From: a bacterium
GTDB taxonomy: Bacteria > UBA9089 > CG2-30-40-21 > SBAY01
Length of the DNA: 14,194 nt
Direction of reading: 5' to 3'
NCBI GenBank assembly: GCA_040757115.1
Contig: JBFLYA010000095.1
Span: 1 to 14,194, forward strand
In this document: positions 1-7,458 of the stretch, piece by piece
How positions within the stretch are numbered: position 1 is the stretch's first letter
How the letters are laid out: each line of letters opens with the position of its first letter
Position numbers and translations under genes: made by a program
Notes under the pieces: generated by a model
What the model saw: the letters and a program-made list of their open reading frames with translations, nothing else
What the model was told of the DNA's origin: nothing
The model's database searches: none

Positions 1-125
1 ATAGCATCCTTAATATTTTCCAAAGATTCTTTTTCAGTTTGTCCTTGTGACCAACAACCTGGCAAACCAGGTACCCACACAGAATAACCCTCATCAGTTT
101 TTTTAAGATTAACTTTGTATTTCAT
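1..125 (-). CDS. HicB-like antitoxin family protein (partial, N-terminal part)
   Basis: Only the first 41 codons lie in the window; the gene runs off the left edge. The peptide begins MKYKVNLKKTDEGYSVWVPG and continues with LPGCWSQGQTEKESLENIKDA. The early beta strands, a G-Y-x-V-x-V-P-x-L-P-G-C segment and the following 'G-x-T-x-x-E-S-L-x-N-I-K-x-A' helix are the signature of the HicB/UPF0150 fold. The ATG at 123-125 has a strong Shine-Dalgarno (GGAAGGAGGAAG) upstream. In HicAB systems HicB masks the HicA mRNA-interferase toxin and often also carries a DNA-binding domain. That C-terminal part is not visible, and no hicA lies upstream, where the foldback repeat sits. A toxin could lie beyond the left edge, or this may be a solitary HicB-like protein. 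Family call is good; toxin-antitoxin function is inferred. Confidence 0.8.
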   Translation of the reverse strand, partial: MKYKVNLKKTDEGYSVWVPGLPGCWSQGQTEKESLENIKDA

Positions 126-147
126 AATTTTATCTTCCTCCTTCCTT

Positions 148-623
148 GTAACCGTTCAGCCACAGAGGCACAGAGTTCACAGAGAATTAAGGAAAGTAGC
201 CACAAATGGACACGATTAACCTCTGACATCCCATAAATGTAGGGCGAACCTTATTGCTTTTTCATAAATAGGTTCCTCTTTTGGGGAGAGCGATAGCAAG
301 AAGAACTTTAATGTAAATATCAAAATGCAAATATCAAAATTACAATGCAAAATGCAAAAATACTTGTAAATTAACAAAGTAGCTGGAGAATATTTTGATT
401 TTTGATTTGTAATTTTACATTTTGATGTTTGATTTTTAATTTATTTTATGGTATTCCAGAAAAGTGGAAGTTAATTTTGCAAAAACCATTAGGTTCGCTT
501 TCCTGCTTGCCAGAAGCGAGGCTAAAGCCTCACACTACAAATCTCTTTATTATTTGTTCATTCGTGGTTATATATTCGCTCTGTGTTCTCTGTGACTCTG
601 TGGCTATATCCCTGAACGGTTAC
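148..623. repeat. Foldback (long inverted-repeat) element A, 476 bp
   Basis: This fills the 516-bp gap between the pseudopilin gene and the HicB-like gene. It begins GTAACCGTTCAG (148-159) and ends with the exact reverse complement CTGAACGGTTAC (612-623). The inverted similarity continues inward. 160-188 carries a CACAGAG motif repeated about every 8 bases, mirrored at 575-603. 315-358 (A-rich, ATCAAAATGCAAA-type) is mirrored at 393-437. A segment with GCGAACCTTATTG (243-255) is loosely mirrored near 485-500. The whole region could fold into one long imperfect hairpin with its loop near 359-392. I see no transposase and no clear target-site duplication. 148-294 recurs at 14047-14194. MITE-like or non-autonomous foldback behaviour is inferred. 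Confidence 0.75.
315..437. repeat. Inner A/T-rich inverted repeat inside element A
   Basis: Left arm 315-358 reads as repeated 'atcaaaatgcaaa' units. The right arm 393-437 is its approximate reverse complement, built from TTTTGATTTTTGATTTGTAA-like units. The arms share a central AATTACAA / TTGTAATT. This nested pair sits at the centre of the 148-623 element, separated by about 34 bases. Its word-like repeats suggest an independently dispersed unit nested in the larger element. Confidence 0.6.
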
Positions 624-641
624 CGATATTTTTTGCTAAGG

Positions 642-1376
642 TCAAAGGCCTGGGGATAATCTTCTTAATGTGATTATGTCTGATTGTAATCGTGATTGTT
701 GATAAAACGGTGTATTAGTCCCTTTTGATTTACTTCTGCCTGCCTCGGTAATTACATAGACGCCCATAGATACACTATTTACTGGAGTAGTTTCATTTCC
801 TGCACTATCCCAATACTTAAATTGTAATCCTGAAGTTCCTAACATAATATTAGAGGCAACTATTGCGGTCGTCATACTTCCTGCATAAAAACAAGTCCAG
901 CTACCGTTTAGTGGGTTATTATCCCTGGTATTTAATGCCTCATATTTTTCTTCTCGCAGTTCATTACATTTTTCCACACCTTGCTCGATTAATCTATATC
1001 GATATATGTTCCAGACAATTGTATCAGTTCCCACATCAGGATTCAATCTCATCACAATATCACCTTTTTGATTAGTTGAATATGAAATCAGGCTCATTGT
1101 TCCATAGGGTTGACTTTCAAATTTTACACCAGCTATTGTTTCATTATCTATTATCTGATATGCTCCTCTTATTCTTGCGGTTAACCACGATACCGCACAT
1201 CTGGCATTTTGTTCAGCAATCATATAATTAAGCTGGATTTTCATAGACTTTTGAGCGGAGATAAAGAAAGGAATTAGCAGTATACCGACTAAAATTCCCA
1301 ATATTCCCACAACAATTAATATCTCAATTAGCGTAACGCCTTTTTCTGTTTTTATATGTCTTCTGGAATGGTTCAT
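642..1376 (-). CDS. Minor prepilin / pseudopilin, PilW- or GspJ-like
   Basis: The product has a class III (prepilin) signal: a short basic leader ending KTEKG, then V-T-L-I-E with Glu at +5, followed by a hydrophobic helix (ILIVVGILGILVGILLIPFF). Prepilin peptidase would cut after the Gly and methylate the new N-terminus. After the helix comes 'AEQNARCAVSWLTARIRGAY', typical of the PilW/GspJ alpha spine, then a beta-rich domain with two Cys (in EKCNE and WTCFY) that could form a disulfide. It is the third and last gene of the pseudopilin operon, 93 bases after the previous stop with this start. No start has a convincing Shine-Dalgarno. I chose the ATG at 1374-1376 because its 13-residue leader matches the 10-11 residue leaders of its two neighbours. 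In-frame ATG at 1401-1403 and TTG at 1413-1415 would lengthen it. Pilus versus type II secretion role is unresolved. Confidence 0.82.
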   Translation of the reverse strand: MNHSRRHIKTEKGVTLIEILIVVGILGILVGILLIPFFISAQKSMKIQLNYMIAEQNARCAVSWLTARIRGAYQIIDNETIAGVKFESQPYGTMSLISYSTNQKGDIVMRLNPDVGTDTIVWNIYRYRLIEQGVEKCNELREEKYEALNTRDNNPLNGSWTCFYAGSMTTAIVASNIMLGTSGLQFKYWDSAGNETTPVNSVSMGVYVITEAGRSKSKGTNTPFYQQSRLQSDIITLRRLSPGL

Positions 1377-1469
1377 TTTCATCATTTTTTCTAAATTTCC
1401 CATTGCTAATTTCAAACGGATAGACCCATCAATCTTTCACCCTGAAGGTAATCATCTTCCTGTTCTCAC

Positions 1470-1958
1470 TCAGCGTGTTCTAACACTAATTGTTCCACTA
1501 TTATTATAAAGGCATCTTGTCAAACTAATACTCCCGAGGGCATTTATTCTCTGCATATCAATACCCTCCTTTGGGTAAGTGACGGAAACTACTATTTCTT
1601 TATAATCAGAGGTTGTGATGGGTGTGGCATAATCATCATAGATGTCATTATGGTCAGTTACCGTAACTTCTGGAAAATATGGTGTCTTTTCTCGCCTGGT
1701 AACCGTTCCAAATAAAGGTGGGATGTTTATCGTATATGTGCCGGTGGTCGTAATACTTCCATAAGGTTGAGTTAATATCCATTCTAATCTTTCAATCGCA
1801 ATTTGTCTTGCCTCATTCTTTGTTTCTGTTATTATCTTACTCTTTGTGAATTGGAGTTGGAGGAATAATATCCCCATTATTCCTATAATCAATACCGCAA
1901 AACTTATAACTAATTCTATTATTCCTATTCCGTTTTGTTTATTAAATATTCTGTTCAT
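1470..1958 (-). CDS. Minor prepilin / pseudopilin, PilV- or GspI-like
   Basis: The 162-residue product starts MNRIFNKQNG, then IGIIELVIS: a prepilin peptidase site with Gly at -1 and Glu at +5. A hydrophobic alpha-spine follows (FAVLIIGIMGILFLQLQ). After it, 'NEARQIAIERLEWIL' matches the helix pattern of the PilV/GspI family, where this part packs into the fibre core. The remainder (about residues 65-162) is a small beta-rich domain with no cysteine pair except a single Cys near the end. The ATG is 3 bases past the stop of the preceding gene, and that gene's last codons supply a GGGTGG Shine-Dalgarno, so translation is probably coupled. It belongs with the two flanking pilin-like genes as a minor-pilin set that would prime fibre assembly. 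Whether the fibre is a type IV pilus or a secretion pseudopilus cannot be decided here. Confidence 0.82.
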   Translation of the reverse strand: MNRIFNKQNGIGIIELVISFAVLIIGIMGILFLQLQFTKSKIITETKNEARQIAIERLEWILTQPYGSITTTGTYTINIPPLFGTVTRREKTPYFPEVTVTDHNDIYDDYATPITTSDYKEIVVSVTYPKEGIDMQRINALGSISLTRCLYNNSGTISVRTR

Positions 1959-1961
1959 TTT

Positions 1962-4373
1962 TTACCACCCAATATCTTCGACAGTCTTTGACTTCATCAG
2001 TATCTTTTTACTACCTGGATAAGACTCAACGGCGACATAAGCAATCATTTTCTTTATTACTGTGTTTTCTAACATCGGGACGGTCGAGGTAATTTTCAGG
2101 AGATGCCTGCGTCCACCGCCAGGCAAAGAATTTGTATTCATAAAAATAAGGGCACTTCTTTGACCCGGTTCAATTCTATTATCCGGGACACCATAATCAC
2201 AGGTGCTAAATACTGCGGCCTGATATCCATCACTATCGACAAATGGTACGGGCGGTGCCCAGATTCCATAGACACCACTCTTCTTCACTTCATCCTCAGT
2301 AACCTGGTCAACATTAGCCCACTCTGATACATATTGGGCTAATGTCTCCGGCGTAGAAGAGTCCGGCGGCTTAAGTATATCATCACCACTATATAGAATT
2401 CTTGAATCATAAGTCTTGGCTCCCCTCCCTCCCCAGACAAGTTCGTTTTTTCCATCATTATCAACATCCAGCCACATAGCCCCTGAGAAGGCATCCTGGT
2501 CTTGTTCAAATGTATATCTATCTGGGTCTGCCTGTGTATTCCAGGTAATGTTACCAATAAAATTAACCTCCTTCTCACTATAACTGGCATTAACATCAGC
2601 ATTAATATTAAAATTGTCCTGTGTATAGGGAATCACCATCAAAGATTCTAAATCAGTTCCTGCAATAATAGTATCATTTTTGTTATCTCCATCACGGTCA
2701 ATTACCAGTGGAGCATGATGACTCCTCAGTCCTGGATAATCCTTCGATCTGTGATGAAAATACTTTTCCGCATCAGGATTAATATAGTTTGCTCTTATAT
2801 TTGAAGCCGTTCCCATCGCTGTGTTATCTGGATTAACTATATACATCCAATCACCACCGTCGTTTGACCGTTCATATCCTTTCTGATATATCTCCAGTTT
2901 ATTTGGGTCACTACCACCAAAAAAGAGTATTTCTTGGTCGCCGCTGTTATCTATATCTGCCAGACCGAGTTCTGGTTGAAGTAATCGTAATGCCTTCTGT
3001 GCATCTACCCAGCCGGTCTCTTGCGAAGCCAACACTTTTCCATCATCTTTATCAAGAACAAAAATTTTACCTTTTACCCACCCAGCCGCCTTCGCATTTG
3101 TGTCAGAACCATCCGGAAGCGTCATAATGTCTACTCCCCACTGAATAACCTTTCCATAGACGGCGAAGGCGATGACTTCGTCACCCTCCGCCTCAGGTAC
3201 CATATCCTCAGGTATTACATCCGCAAACTTTGGCTTTGAAACAAATTGGTAGTGCATATCAGTTGAATTATTTTCAAATTCATCTGCACTTTTTTTTCCA
3301 TCATATATCCACCGGACATTGCCATTATCGTCCAGGGCAATTACATATCCGTCACTTGCAGGATGTCCGTCAGTTGAAATTAAATTTCTAAGGTGCTTAT
3401 TATAGATGTCTGTCCAACTTGAGTCCGCCTCAGAAGGCACATTAGGCTCCTTATGGGCAGTTAGAAGAATCATATTATTTTTTCTGACTAATCCCCAGGT
3501 TACATCCACGCCATTATCTACCGTAATATCCCTTTGTTGGTTCACATAGTTATGGCTAAGCGAGGAATTTAGCTTTACTTCGCCATTACTACCAAAATCC
3601 GAATACGAACTGCCGGTTTTTGCATCATAAGCATAAATAGAATTTGGTTTGTAATTGTTTATATTTTCGTTTATGTTAGAAGTAGCAACGATTATTACTT
3701 TCTTTCCATTTATTTCTGTTATTAAAGGTGCCCCTAAAAGGGTATGGTCTAATCCCTCCCCTCCCACATCCTTAATGAATGGTTTGTCCCCCTCGACTTT
3801 ATAGTATCCATCCCCGGTTGGAACCACTTTGTATATCATTCCATTCTGTGTCGCGACATATATCTCCGGGATTCCATCATTATCAACATCCGCAATTACT
3901 GGTTCACCACTTATATTACCCGGTTCTTTTCCCTTATCGTCTGGTGGTAACCGTAAGACAATTCTTCCCTCTCTTTGCGGTTCCTGGGTAACTGCTCTTT
4001 CTATGGTCACTGTTCCTATTACTATATCTTTTAATCCTTGATATGCGACGGTGAAGACATAAGAATAAGTGCCTGCAGATTCATAATCATTTATTCCACA
4101 AATCTTTTCTAATATATCTGGTATGCCGTTTGGTGTAGTGGCCTGGCCCTCAAAATTTCCATCCTCTCCCCATAGGACTCGCCACAAACCCTGACTTATA
4201 CCACTTTCAGATAAAGGTTGGGTAAATTTACTTTCCATACTGCGGTGGAACATTTTTAAATCATATCTAATGAGAGATATTAAACCTAACCCTAATGCTA
4301 ATAAAAAAGCAGATATAAGTATCACCGTAATCAATGAAAGTCCTTTTTGATTTTTCACACAAACTTTTTTCAT
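1962..4373 (-). CDS. Large minor-pilin-like protein (GspK/PilX-like N-terminus) with FG-GAP/VCBS-like calcium repeats
   Basis: The 803-residue product opens MKKVCVKNQKG then LSLITVILISAFLLALG: a prepilin-type leader with Gly11 and a hydrophobic alpha-spine. Position +5 is Thr instead of Glu, as is usual for tip subunits of the GspK/PilX kind. Residues 40-70 (SESGISQGLWRVLW) continue the pilin helix. From about residue 130 it becomes a repeat protein with calcium-loop motifs D-x-D-x-D-G-x-x-[DE]: DVDNDGIPE at 162, DIDNSGDQE at 473, DRDGDNKND at 559 and DVDNDGKNE at 636. Several are followed by hydrophobic strands, as in FG-GAP/VCBS beta-propellers. GspK proteins are usually around 300 residues, so this is far longer. 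It is first in its operon, with a clear AAGGAG ribosome site and a consensus promoter. I infer an extracellular fibre-tip adhesin or sensor; the function is not demonstrated. Confidence 0.8.
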   Translation of the reverse strand: MKKVCVKNQKGLSLITVILISAFLLALGLGLISLIRYDLKMFHRSMESKFTQPLSESGISQGLWRVLWGEDGNFEGQATTPNGIPDILEKICGINDYESAGTYSYVFTVAYQGLKDIVIGTVTIERAVTQEPQREGRIVLRLPPDDKGKEPGNISGEPVIADVDNDGIPEIYVATQNGMIYKVVPTGDGYYKVEGDKPFIKDVGGEGLDHTLLGAPLITEINGKKVIIVATSNINENINNYKPNSIYAYDAKTGSSYSDFGSNGEVKLNSSLSHNYVNQQRDITVDNGVDVTWGLVRKNNMILLTAHKEPNVPSEADSSWTDIYNKHLRNLISTDGHPASDGYVIALDDNGNVRWIYDGKKSADEFENNSTDMHYQFVSKPKFADVIPEDMVPEAEGDEVIAFAVYGKVIQWGVDIMTLPDGSDTNAKAAGWVKGKIFVLDKDDGKVLASQETGWVDAQKALRLLQPELGLADIDNSGDQEILFFGGSDPNKLEIYQKGYERSNDGGDWMYIVNPDNTAMGTASNIRANYINPDAEKYFHHRSKDYPGLRSHHAPLVIDRDGDNKNDTIIAGTDLESLMVIPYTQDNFNINADVNASYSEKEVNFIGNITWNTQADPDRYTFEQDQDAFSGAMWLDVDNDGKNELVWGGRGAKTYDSRILYSGDDILKPPDSSTPETLAQYVSEWANVDQVTEDEVKKSGVYGIWAPPVPFVDSDGYQAAVFSTCDYGVPDNRIEPGQRSALIFMNTNSLPGGGRRHLLKITSTVPMLENTVIKKMIAYVAVESYPGSKKILMKSKTVEDIGW

Positions 4374-4432
4374 TTTCTTGCTCCTTTTAAAACATAGAGC
4401 ACTGATTATGCGATGACATTTCTCTTTTTAAG

Positions 4433-4461
4433 ATTATACCATAAAATATACTTATTGTCAA
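4433..4461 (-). promoter_or_regulatory. Consensus sigma70-type promoter for the pseudopilin operon
   Basis: Reading the minus strand, TTGACA (4456-4461) and TATAAT (4433-4438) are separated by exactly 17 bases (4439-4455), so both hexamers match the vegetative consensus fully. Transcription would start near 4426, giving a leader of about 50 bases before the ATG at 4373. The -35 box overlaps the TGA stop codon (4458-4460) of the upstream TPR gene. Confidence 0.85.
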
Positions 4462-5792
4462 TATATTTTTTTGATTATTTCTTTAATGATTTTTGCCTCT
4501 GGGAAGTCGGGCTGTAATTGAAGGACTTTATTCAAAATTTCTTTTGCCTTAATATTATCTCCTTTTTTATAATAAGCCAGACCAAGATGATAAGTAATCA
4601 TTGGTTGAGTTGGAGCACGCATAGCGGCCTGTTCTAAATTAGCGATTGCCTCGTCATATCTGGCTAATTGATAATACACCCAACCGAGTGTATCAAGGGT
4701 TCCTGCGGAATTAGGGGCTAATTTAACGGCAGTTATAGCTAAAGAAAGAGCAGATTTAAGATTAGTTCCTTGTTCTGCATAGAGATACGCAAGATTATTA
4801 TATGGTTGTGCAAAATCAGGATTGAATTCAATTGCGGCTTTATAAGTGGTTATTGCCTCTTCATATCTTTTTTCAATCTCATAAATTATCCCTAATCTTA
4901 AATATACCAGAGGTAATTTCTGGTTAATCGCTAATGCCTTTTTATAGGCATCTATGGATTCTTGATACATCTTTTGAGTAAAATAGACATTGCCCAGATG
5001 TTCATAGCCAGGGAAAAATTTTGGTTCTATGTCAATAGCCTTTTTAAATTGAGTTACCGCCTCTTCGGTTTTTCCTTGACTAAAAAACGCTGACCCTAAA
5101 TAATCATATCCAACAGGATTATCCGGCAGTATTTTTATTACCTGACTAAATGTGGCAATGGCATCATCATAAGAACGAATCTCCATATAAACAGAGCCGA
5201 GTCTAAGGTAGGTGTCAGAATTACGGGGTTCTATTTTAATGACTTTTTTATACTCATCAATTGCCTCATTTTTTCTTCCTTGAAGATAATAAAGATTAGC
5301 CAAATTATAGTGGGTATTTGCAGAATCAGGATTTAATTTTAGAGATTTTTCAAATTGAATTTCTGCGGCTTTTAGATTCTTTTCAGCTAAATATATATTG
5401 CCCAGCATATTATGTACTTGTGGATTTTCAGGCGAGATATTTTGAGCTCTATTAATTTTTTCTTTAGCAGAACTAATATCACCCTTTTGTAGGTCAATTG
5501 TGGCTAATCCTAATAAGGCATCTACATATTCAGGATTAATCTTTAATGCTTTTTCAAATTCTTCAATTGCCTGGATAACCAATCCTTTGCTAAAATATCT
5601 TATCCCTAATTTATAATGAGCATCTGCAGAGTCAGGTTTTTCCTGGACTTCTTTTTTTGCTATCAGGATTTGGTCATCTTCGAGTATTTTCTTGGCTTTG
5701 GGTGAATCTTTTATCCCGCCGGATGTCTTACTACAACCTTCTGGTGTTTGAGAGATGAGAAATAATAATATCAGACCTATTTTAATAAACAT
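4458..5792 (-). CDS. Exported tetratricopeptide-repeat (TPR) protein
   Basis: The 444-residue protein starts with a hydrophobic signal segment (IKIGLILLFLIS), then a Cys at residue 20 in TPEGC. That is a poor lipobox, so lipidation is possible but not established. From about residue 55 to 432 it is almost entirely TPRs, about eleven tandem 34-residue units with the usual W/Y-LG-Y-A-P spacing (for example AHYKLGIRYFSKG... ALKINPEY). The ninth unit has a small insertion (AEQGTNLKSAL). TPR arrays are protein-protein scaffolds, here probably on the periplasmic or outer face. The ATG at 5790-5792 has a good CAGGAGAAAG ribosome site. It lies directly upstream of the pseudopilin operon, so a PilF/PilW-pilotin-like assembly role is attractive. 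However, the operon has its own promoter, and I cannot confirm the link. No domain besides TPR is visible. Confidence 0.88.
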   Translation of the reverse strand: MFIKIGLILLFLISQTPEGCSKTSGGIKDSPKAKKILEDDQILIAKKEVQEKPDSADAHYKLGIRYFSKGLVIQAIEEFEKALKINPEYVDALLGLATIDLQKGDISSAKEKINRAQNISPENPQVHNMLGNIYLAEKNLKAAEIQFEKSLKLNPDSANTHYNLANLYYLQGRKNEAIDEYKKVIKIEPRNSDTYLRLGSVYMEIRSYDDAIATFSQVIKILPDNPVGYDYLGSAFFSQGKTEEAVTQFKKAIDIEPKFFPGYEHLGNVYFTQKMYQESIDAYKKALAINQKLPLVYLRLGIIYEIEKRYEEAITTYKAAIEFNPDFAQPYNNLAYLYAEQGTNLKSALSLAITAVKLAPNSAGTLDTLGWVYYQLARYDEAIANLEQAAMRAPTQPMITYHLGLAYYKKGDNIKAKEILNKVLQLQPDFPEAKIIKEIIKKIY

Positions 5793-5815
5793 CTTTCTCC
5801 TGAAAATAGGTTATG

Positions 5816-5885
5816 GGACGCAGATTTTCGCAGATTCTCAGGATGTATATTTAAAAATCCTGAAAATCTGCGTTTATCTGCGTCC
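5816..5885. repeat. Near-perfect 29-bp inverted repeat (GGACGCAGA type)
   Basis: Left arm 5816-5844 begins GGACGCAGATTTTCGCAGA. The right arm 5857-5885 is its reverse complement at 25 of 29 positions. The loop is 12 A/T-rich bases. A partial third copy of the CGCAGATTT word lies at 5909-5916. It sits 24 bases upstream of the TPR gene start, so it would be part of that gene's leader if transcription begins further up. It resembles a dispersed REP-like palindrome more than a terminator, because no T-run follows. Confidence 0.75.
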
Positions 5886-5931
5886 TATACTTTCCTCTGA
5901 AAATATCCGCAGATTTGGCCATAAAACAAAG

Positions 5932-5965
5932 AGCCGATTATACTCCTTTATTATTATAATCGGCT
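5932..5965 (-). terminator. Hairpin terminator after the polysaccharide operon
   Basis: A perfect 11-bp stem (AGCCGATTATA at 5932-5942, TATAATCGGCT at 5955-5965) with a 12-base loop lies about 25 bases past the stop codon of the PIG-L gene. On the minus strand it is followed by CTTTGTTTTATGG, only moderately T-rich. On the plus strand ATTTTGATGATTTTC follows. Position and stem support an intrinsic terminator; the tail makes efficiency uncertain. Confidence 0.65.
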
Positions 5966-5990
5966 ATTTTGATGATTTTCTTTAGAAATT

Positions 5991-6647
5991 TTATAATTCT
6001 AATTTAAATCGCATTATTTCAAAGCATTCTGCAAATTCGCATTTGGTTTGTCCGTCATACATTTCAAATCCGCGTAGTTTTGCTCTGGCTTCAACTGCCC
6101 CTAACCAGAATTCGCCGCCATATTTTTTAAATTGGGATTCATGAGCCTTAAGTGCCTCCATTTTAATCTTGTTAAACTTACTAATATCTACATACACCTG
6201 GGCTCTAAATCCCTGGTATGACCTACCTGAAGGCATCATCGGTTCATACATTAATATGGTATTAAAATATCTTGCCGCAGAGATTGAAGATAAAGCGGAG
6301 GTGCGATGAGCCTGATGTGTATCATGAGGCCAATGAGTGAATATTATATCCGGGTTAAATTCATTAAAGATTTTATTTAATGCCTCAACACTCTGAGAAT
6401 CATACGGTATATCTTTTGTTGGGAAGTCTAATGTTATTAATTTACTTCCCAATATCTCTGCGGCTTTTTTACCCTCTACTTCTGCTTCTTCTTTTGTTCG
6501 TAAAGTCTTACCCGTATAATCAGTATAGTCAGATTGACTCATCACTATCATCAATACTTCATGTCCATTATTTACTGCTTTAGCAATAGTCCCTCCGCAA
6601 CTTATTTCAATATCATCAGAATGTGCACCAATAGCGACAATTTTCAA
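5991..6647 (-). CDS. PIG-L/LmbE family zinc deacetylase
   Basis: The 218-residue protein has the family landmarks. The N-terminal MKIVAIGAHSDD matches the AHPDD motif with Ser for Pro; His9 and Asp12 would bind zinc and Asp11 act as base. THWPHDTHQAHRTSA (104-118) supplies the third zinc ligand, probably His114. A GGxxA turn (18-22) follows the first motif. Members remove acetyl groups from N-acetylglucosaminyl conjugates (MshB, BshB, GlcNAc-PI de-N-acetylase). The exact substrate cannot be read here. As the last gene after a WbqC protein and a lipid-linked sugar transferase, it probably deacetylates an amino sugar in a cell-surface glycan or its lipid-linked precursor. Translation likely begins at TTG (6645-6647), because the conserved strand starts right there and AAAGGAT lies about nine bases upstream. 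The length is normal for the family. Confidence 0.9.
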   Translation of the reverse strand: MKIVAIGAHSDDIEISCGGTIAKAVNNGHEVLMIVMSQSDYTDYTGKTLRTKEEAEVEGKKAAEILGSKLITLDFPTKDIPYDSQSVEALNKIFNEFNPDIIFTHWPHDTHQAHRTSALSSISAARYFNTILMYEPMMPSGRSYQGFRAQVYVDISKFNKIKMEALKAHESQFKKYGGEFWLGAVEARAKLRGFEMYDGQTKCEFAECFEIMRFKLEL

Positions 6648-6666
6648 GATAGTTTATCCTTTCTTT

Positions 6667-7458
6667 TTATAAAAAATATGGTATCCCTTCCTTCTTTATT
6701 TTGGAGATATGACTCGTCCCTTTTTCCTCCCAGATGTATTTTTTTATCTCTTCGTTTTTATGTCCATTGCCGTTTCCATTTCCATTTTTTAAGAGTATTG
6801 AGAAGTAATATTCACGAAGAAGTAGTTTCCATATCATAATAACAGTAAGTTTTACATCATACCAGAAAGAGTATTTTTCAATATATTCCCGATCTAATCT
6901 CATTCTTTCTCTTTGTCCTTCTTCCTCATTAAGGTCAATTCCTCCATTCCCATTTCCGTTATCATCAGAAGTTCCATAGATAACCTCTGTTAAGCAAAAT
7001 AATCCTGGTTTTACCGTTATTCTATCCTTTAAAATATCCATATATCTGGGATAAAATATAGGTCGCTCTGACCTTGGACCAACAACACTCATTTCTCCAC
7101 GCAAGACATTAAATAATTGAGGTAATTCATCTAAGGCTGTTTTCCGCAGTATTCTTCCTAAAAAGGTAATTCTTTTATCATTTTTCTCGGTTAGTATGGG
7201 TTCAATAATTACCTCTCCATTCGAATTTTTTTTAACCTCTGCTCCATTTTTCATCGTCCGGAATTTAGGTAAGGCAAAAAAATCTCCTCCTTTACCTACC
7301 CTTACCTGCTTAAATATAACCGGCTCATTCCATGCAGACAGTTTAATAGCCAGGGCAATTATAGCCATTAACGGAGCAAAAAAGATTAATGCTATGGTTG
7401 TCAGGATAATATCACAAATTCTTTTTCCTTTTTTTCGGTAGAAGGTATTGGCGTTCAC
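6667..7458 (-). CDS. Membrane sugar transferase (initiating phosphoglycosyl transferase, bacterial sugar transferase family)
   Basis: The 263-residue protein follows the WcaJ/PglC-type monotopic phosphoglycosyl transferase pattern: basic start (YRKKGKRICDIILT), a re-entrant hydrophobic helix (residues 17-40), then PVIFKQVRVGKGGDFFALPKFRTMK. The catalytic Asp-Glu is in LRKTALDELPQL (Asp110-Glu111), followed by NVLRGEMSVVGPRSERP and KPGLF. Such enzymes move a sugar phosphate from a nucleotide sugar onto undecaprenyl phosphate at the inner membrane, starting a glycan chain. It lacks the long N-terminal multi-pass region of WcaJ, so it is the short form. Two Asn-Gly tracts (residues 167-172 and 225-232) are odd. 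The GTG start overlaps the WbqC stop by four bases (GTGA), which implies coupled translation. Sugar specificity is unknown. Confidence 0.93.
   Translation of the reverse strand: MNANTFYRKKGKRICDIILTTIALIFFAPLMAIIALAIKLSAWNEPVIFKQVRVGKGGDFFALPKFRTMKNGAEVKKNSNGEVIIEPILTEKNDKRITFLGRILRKTALDELPQLFNVLRGEMSVVGPRSERPIFYPRYMDILKDRITVKPGLFCLTEVIYGTSDDNGNGNGGIDLNEEEGQRERMRLDREYIEKYSFWYDVKLTVIMIWKLLLREYYFSILLKNGNGNGNGHKNEEIKKYIWEEKGTSHISKIKKEGIPYFL

Noticed and set aside
148-195. CRISPR-like periodic repeats (CACAGAG about every 8 bases)
   Set aside because: The period is far too short, there are no spacers of constant length, and no cas genes are near.
429-659. Plus-strand open frame of 76 codons
   Set aside because: It runs through the right arm of foldback element A and into the pseudopilin 3' end. 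It has no ribosome site, and the sequence is explained by the inverted repeat.
1377-1469. Small reading frames (such as ATG at 1453 reading MITFRVKD) between two pseudopilin genes
   Set aside because: Despite an AGGAAG upstream, they are only 5-8 codons long and overlap stops; possible translational relay, but not supportable as genes.
5755-5985. Plus-strand open frame of 76 codons
   Set aside because: It is formed by the 5816-5885 palindrome and the terminator hairpin, overlaps the TPR gene start antisense, and shows no protein-like motif.
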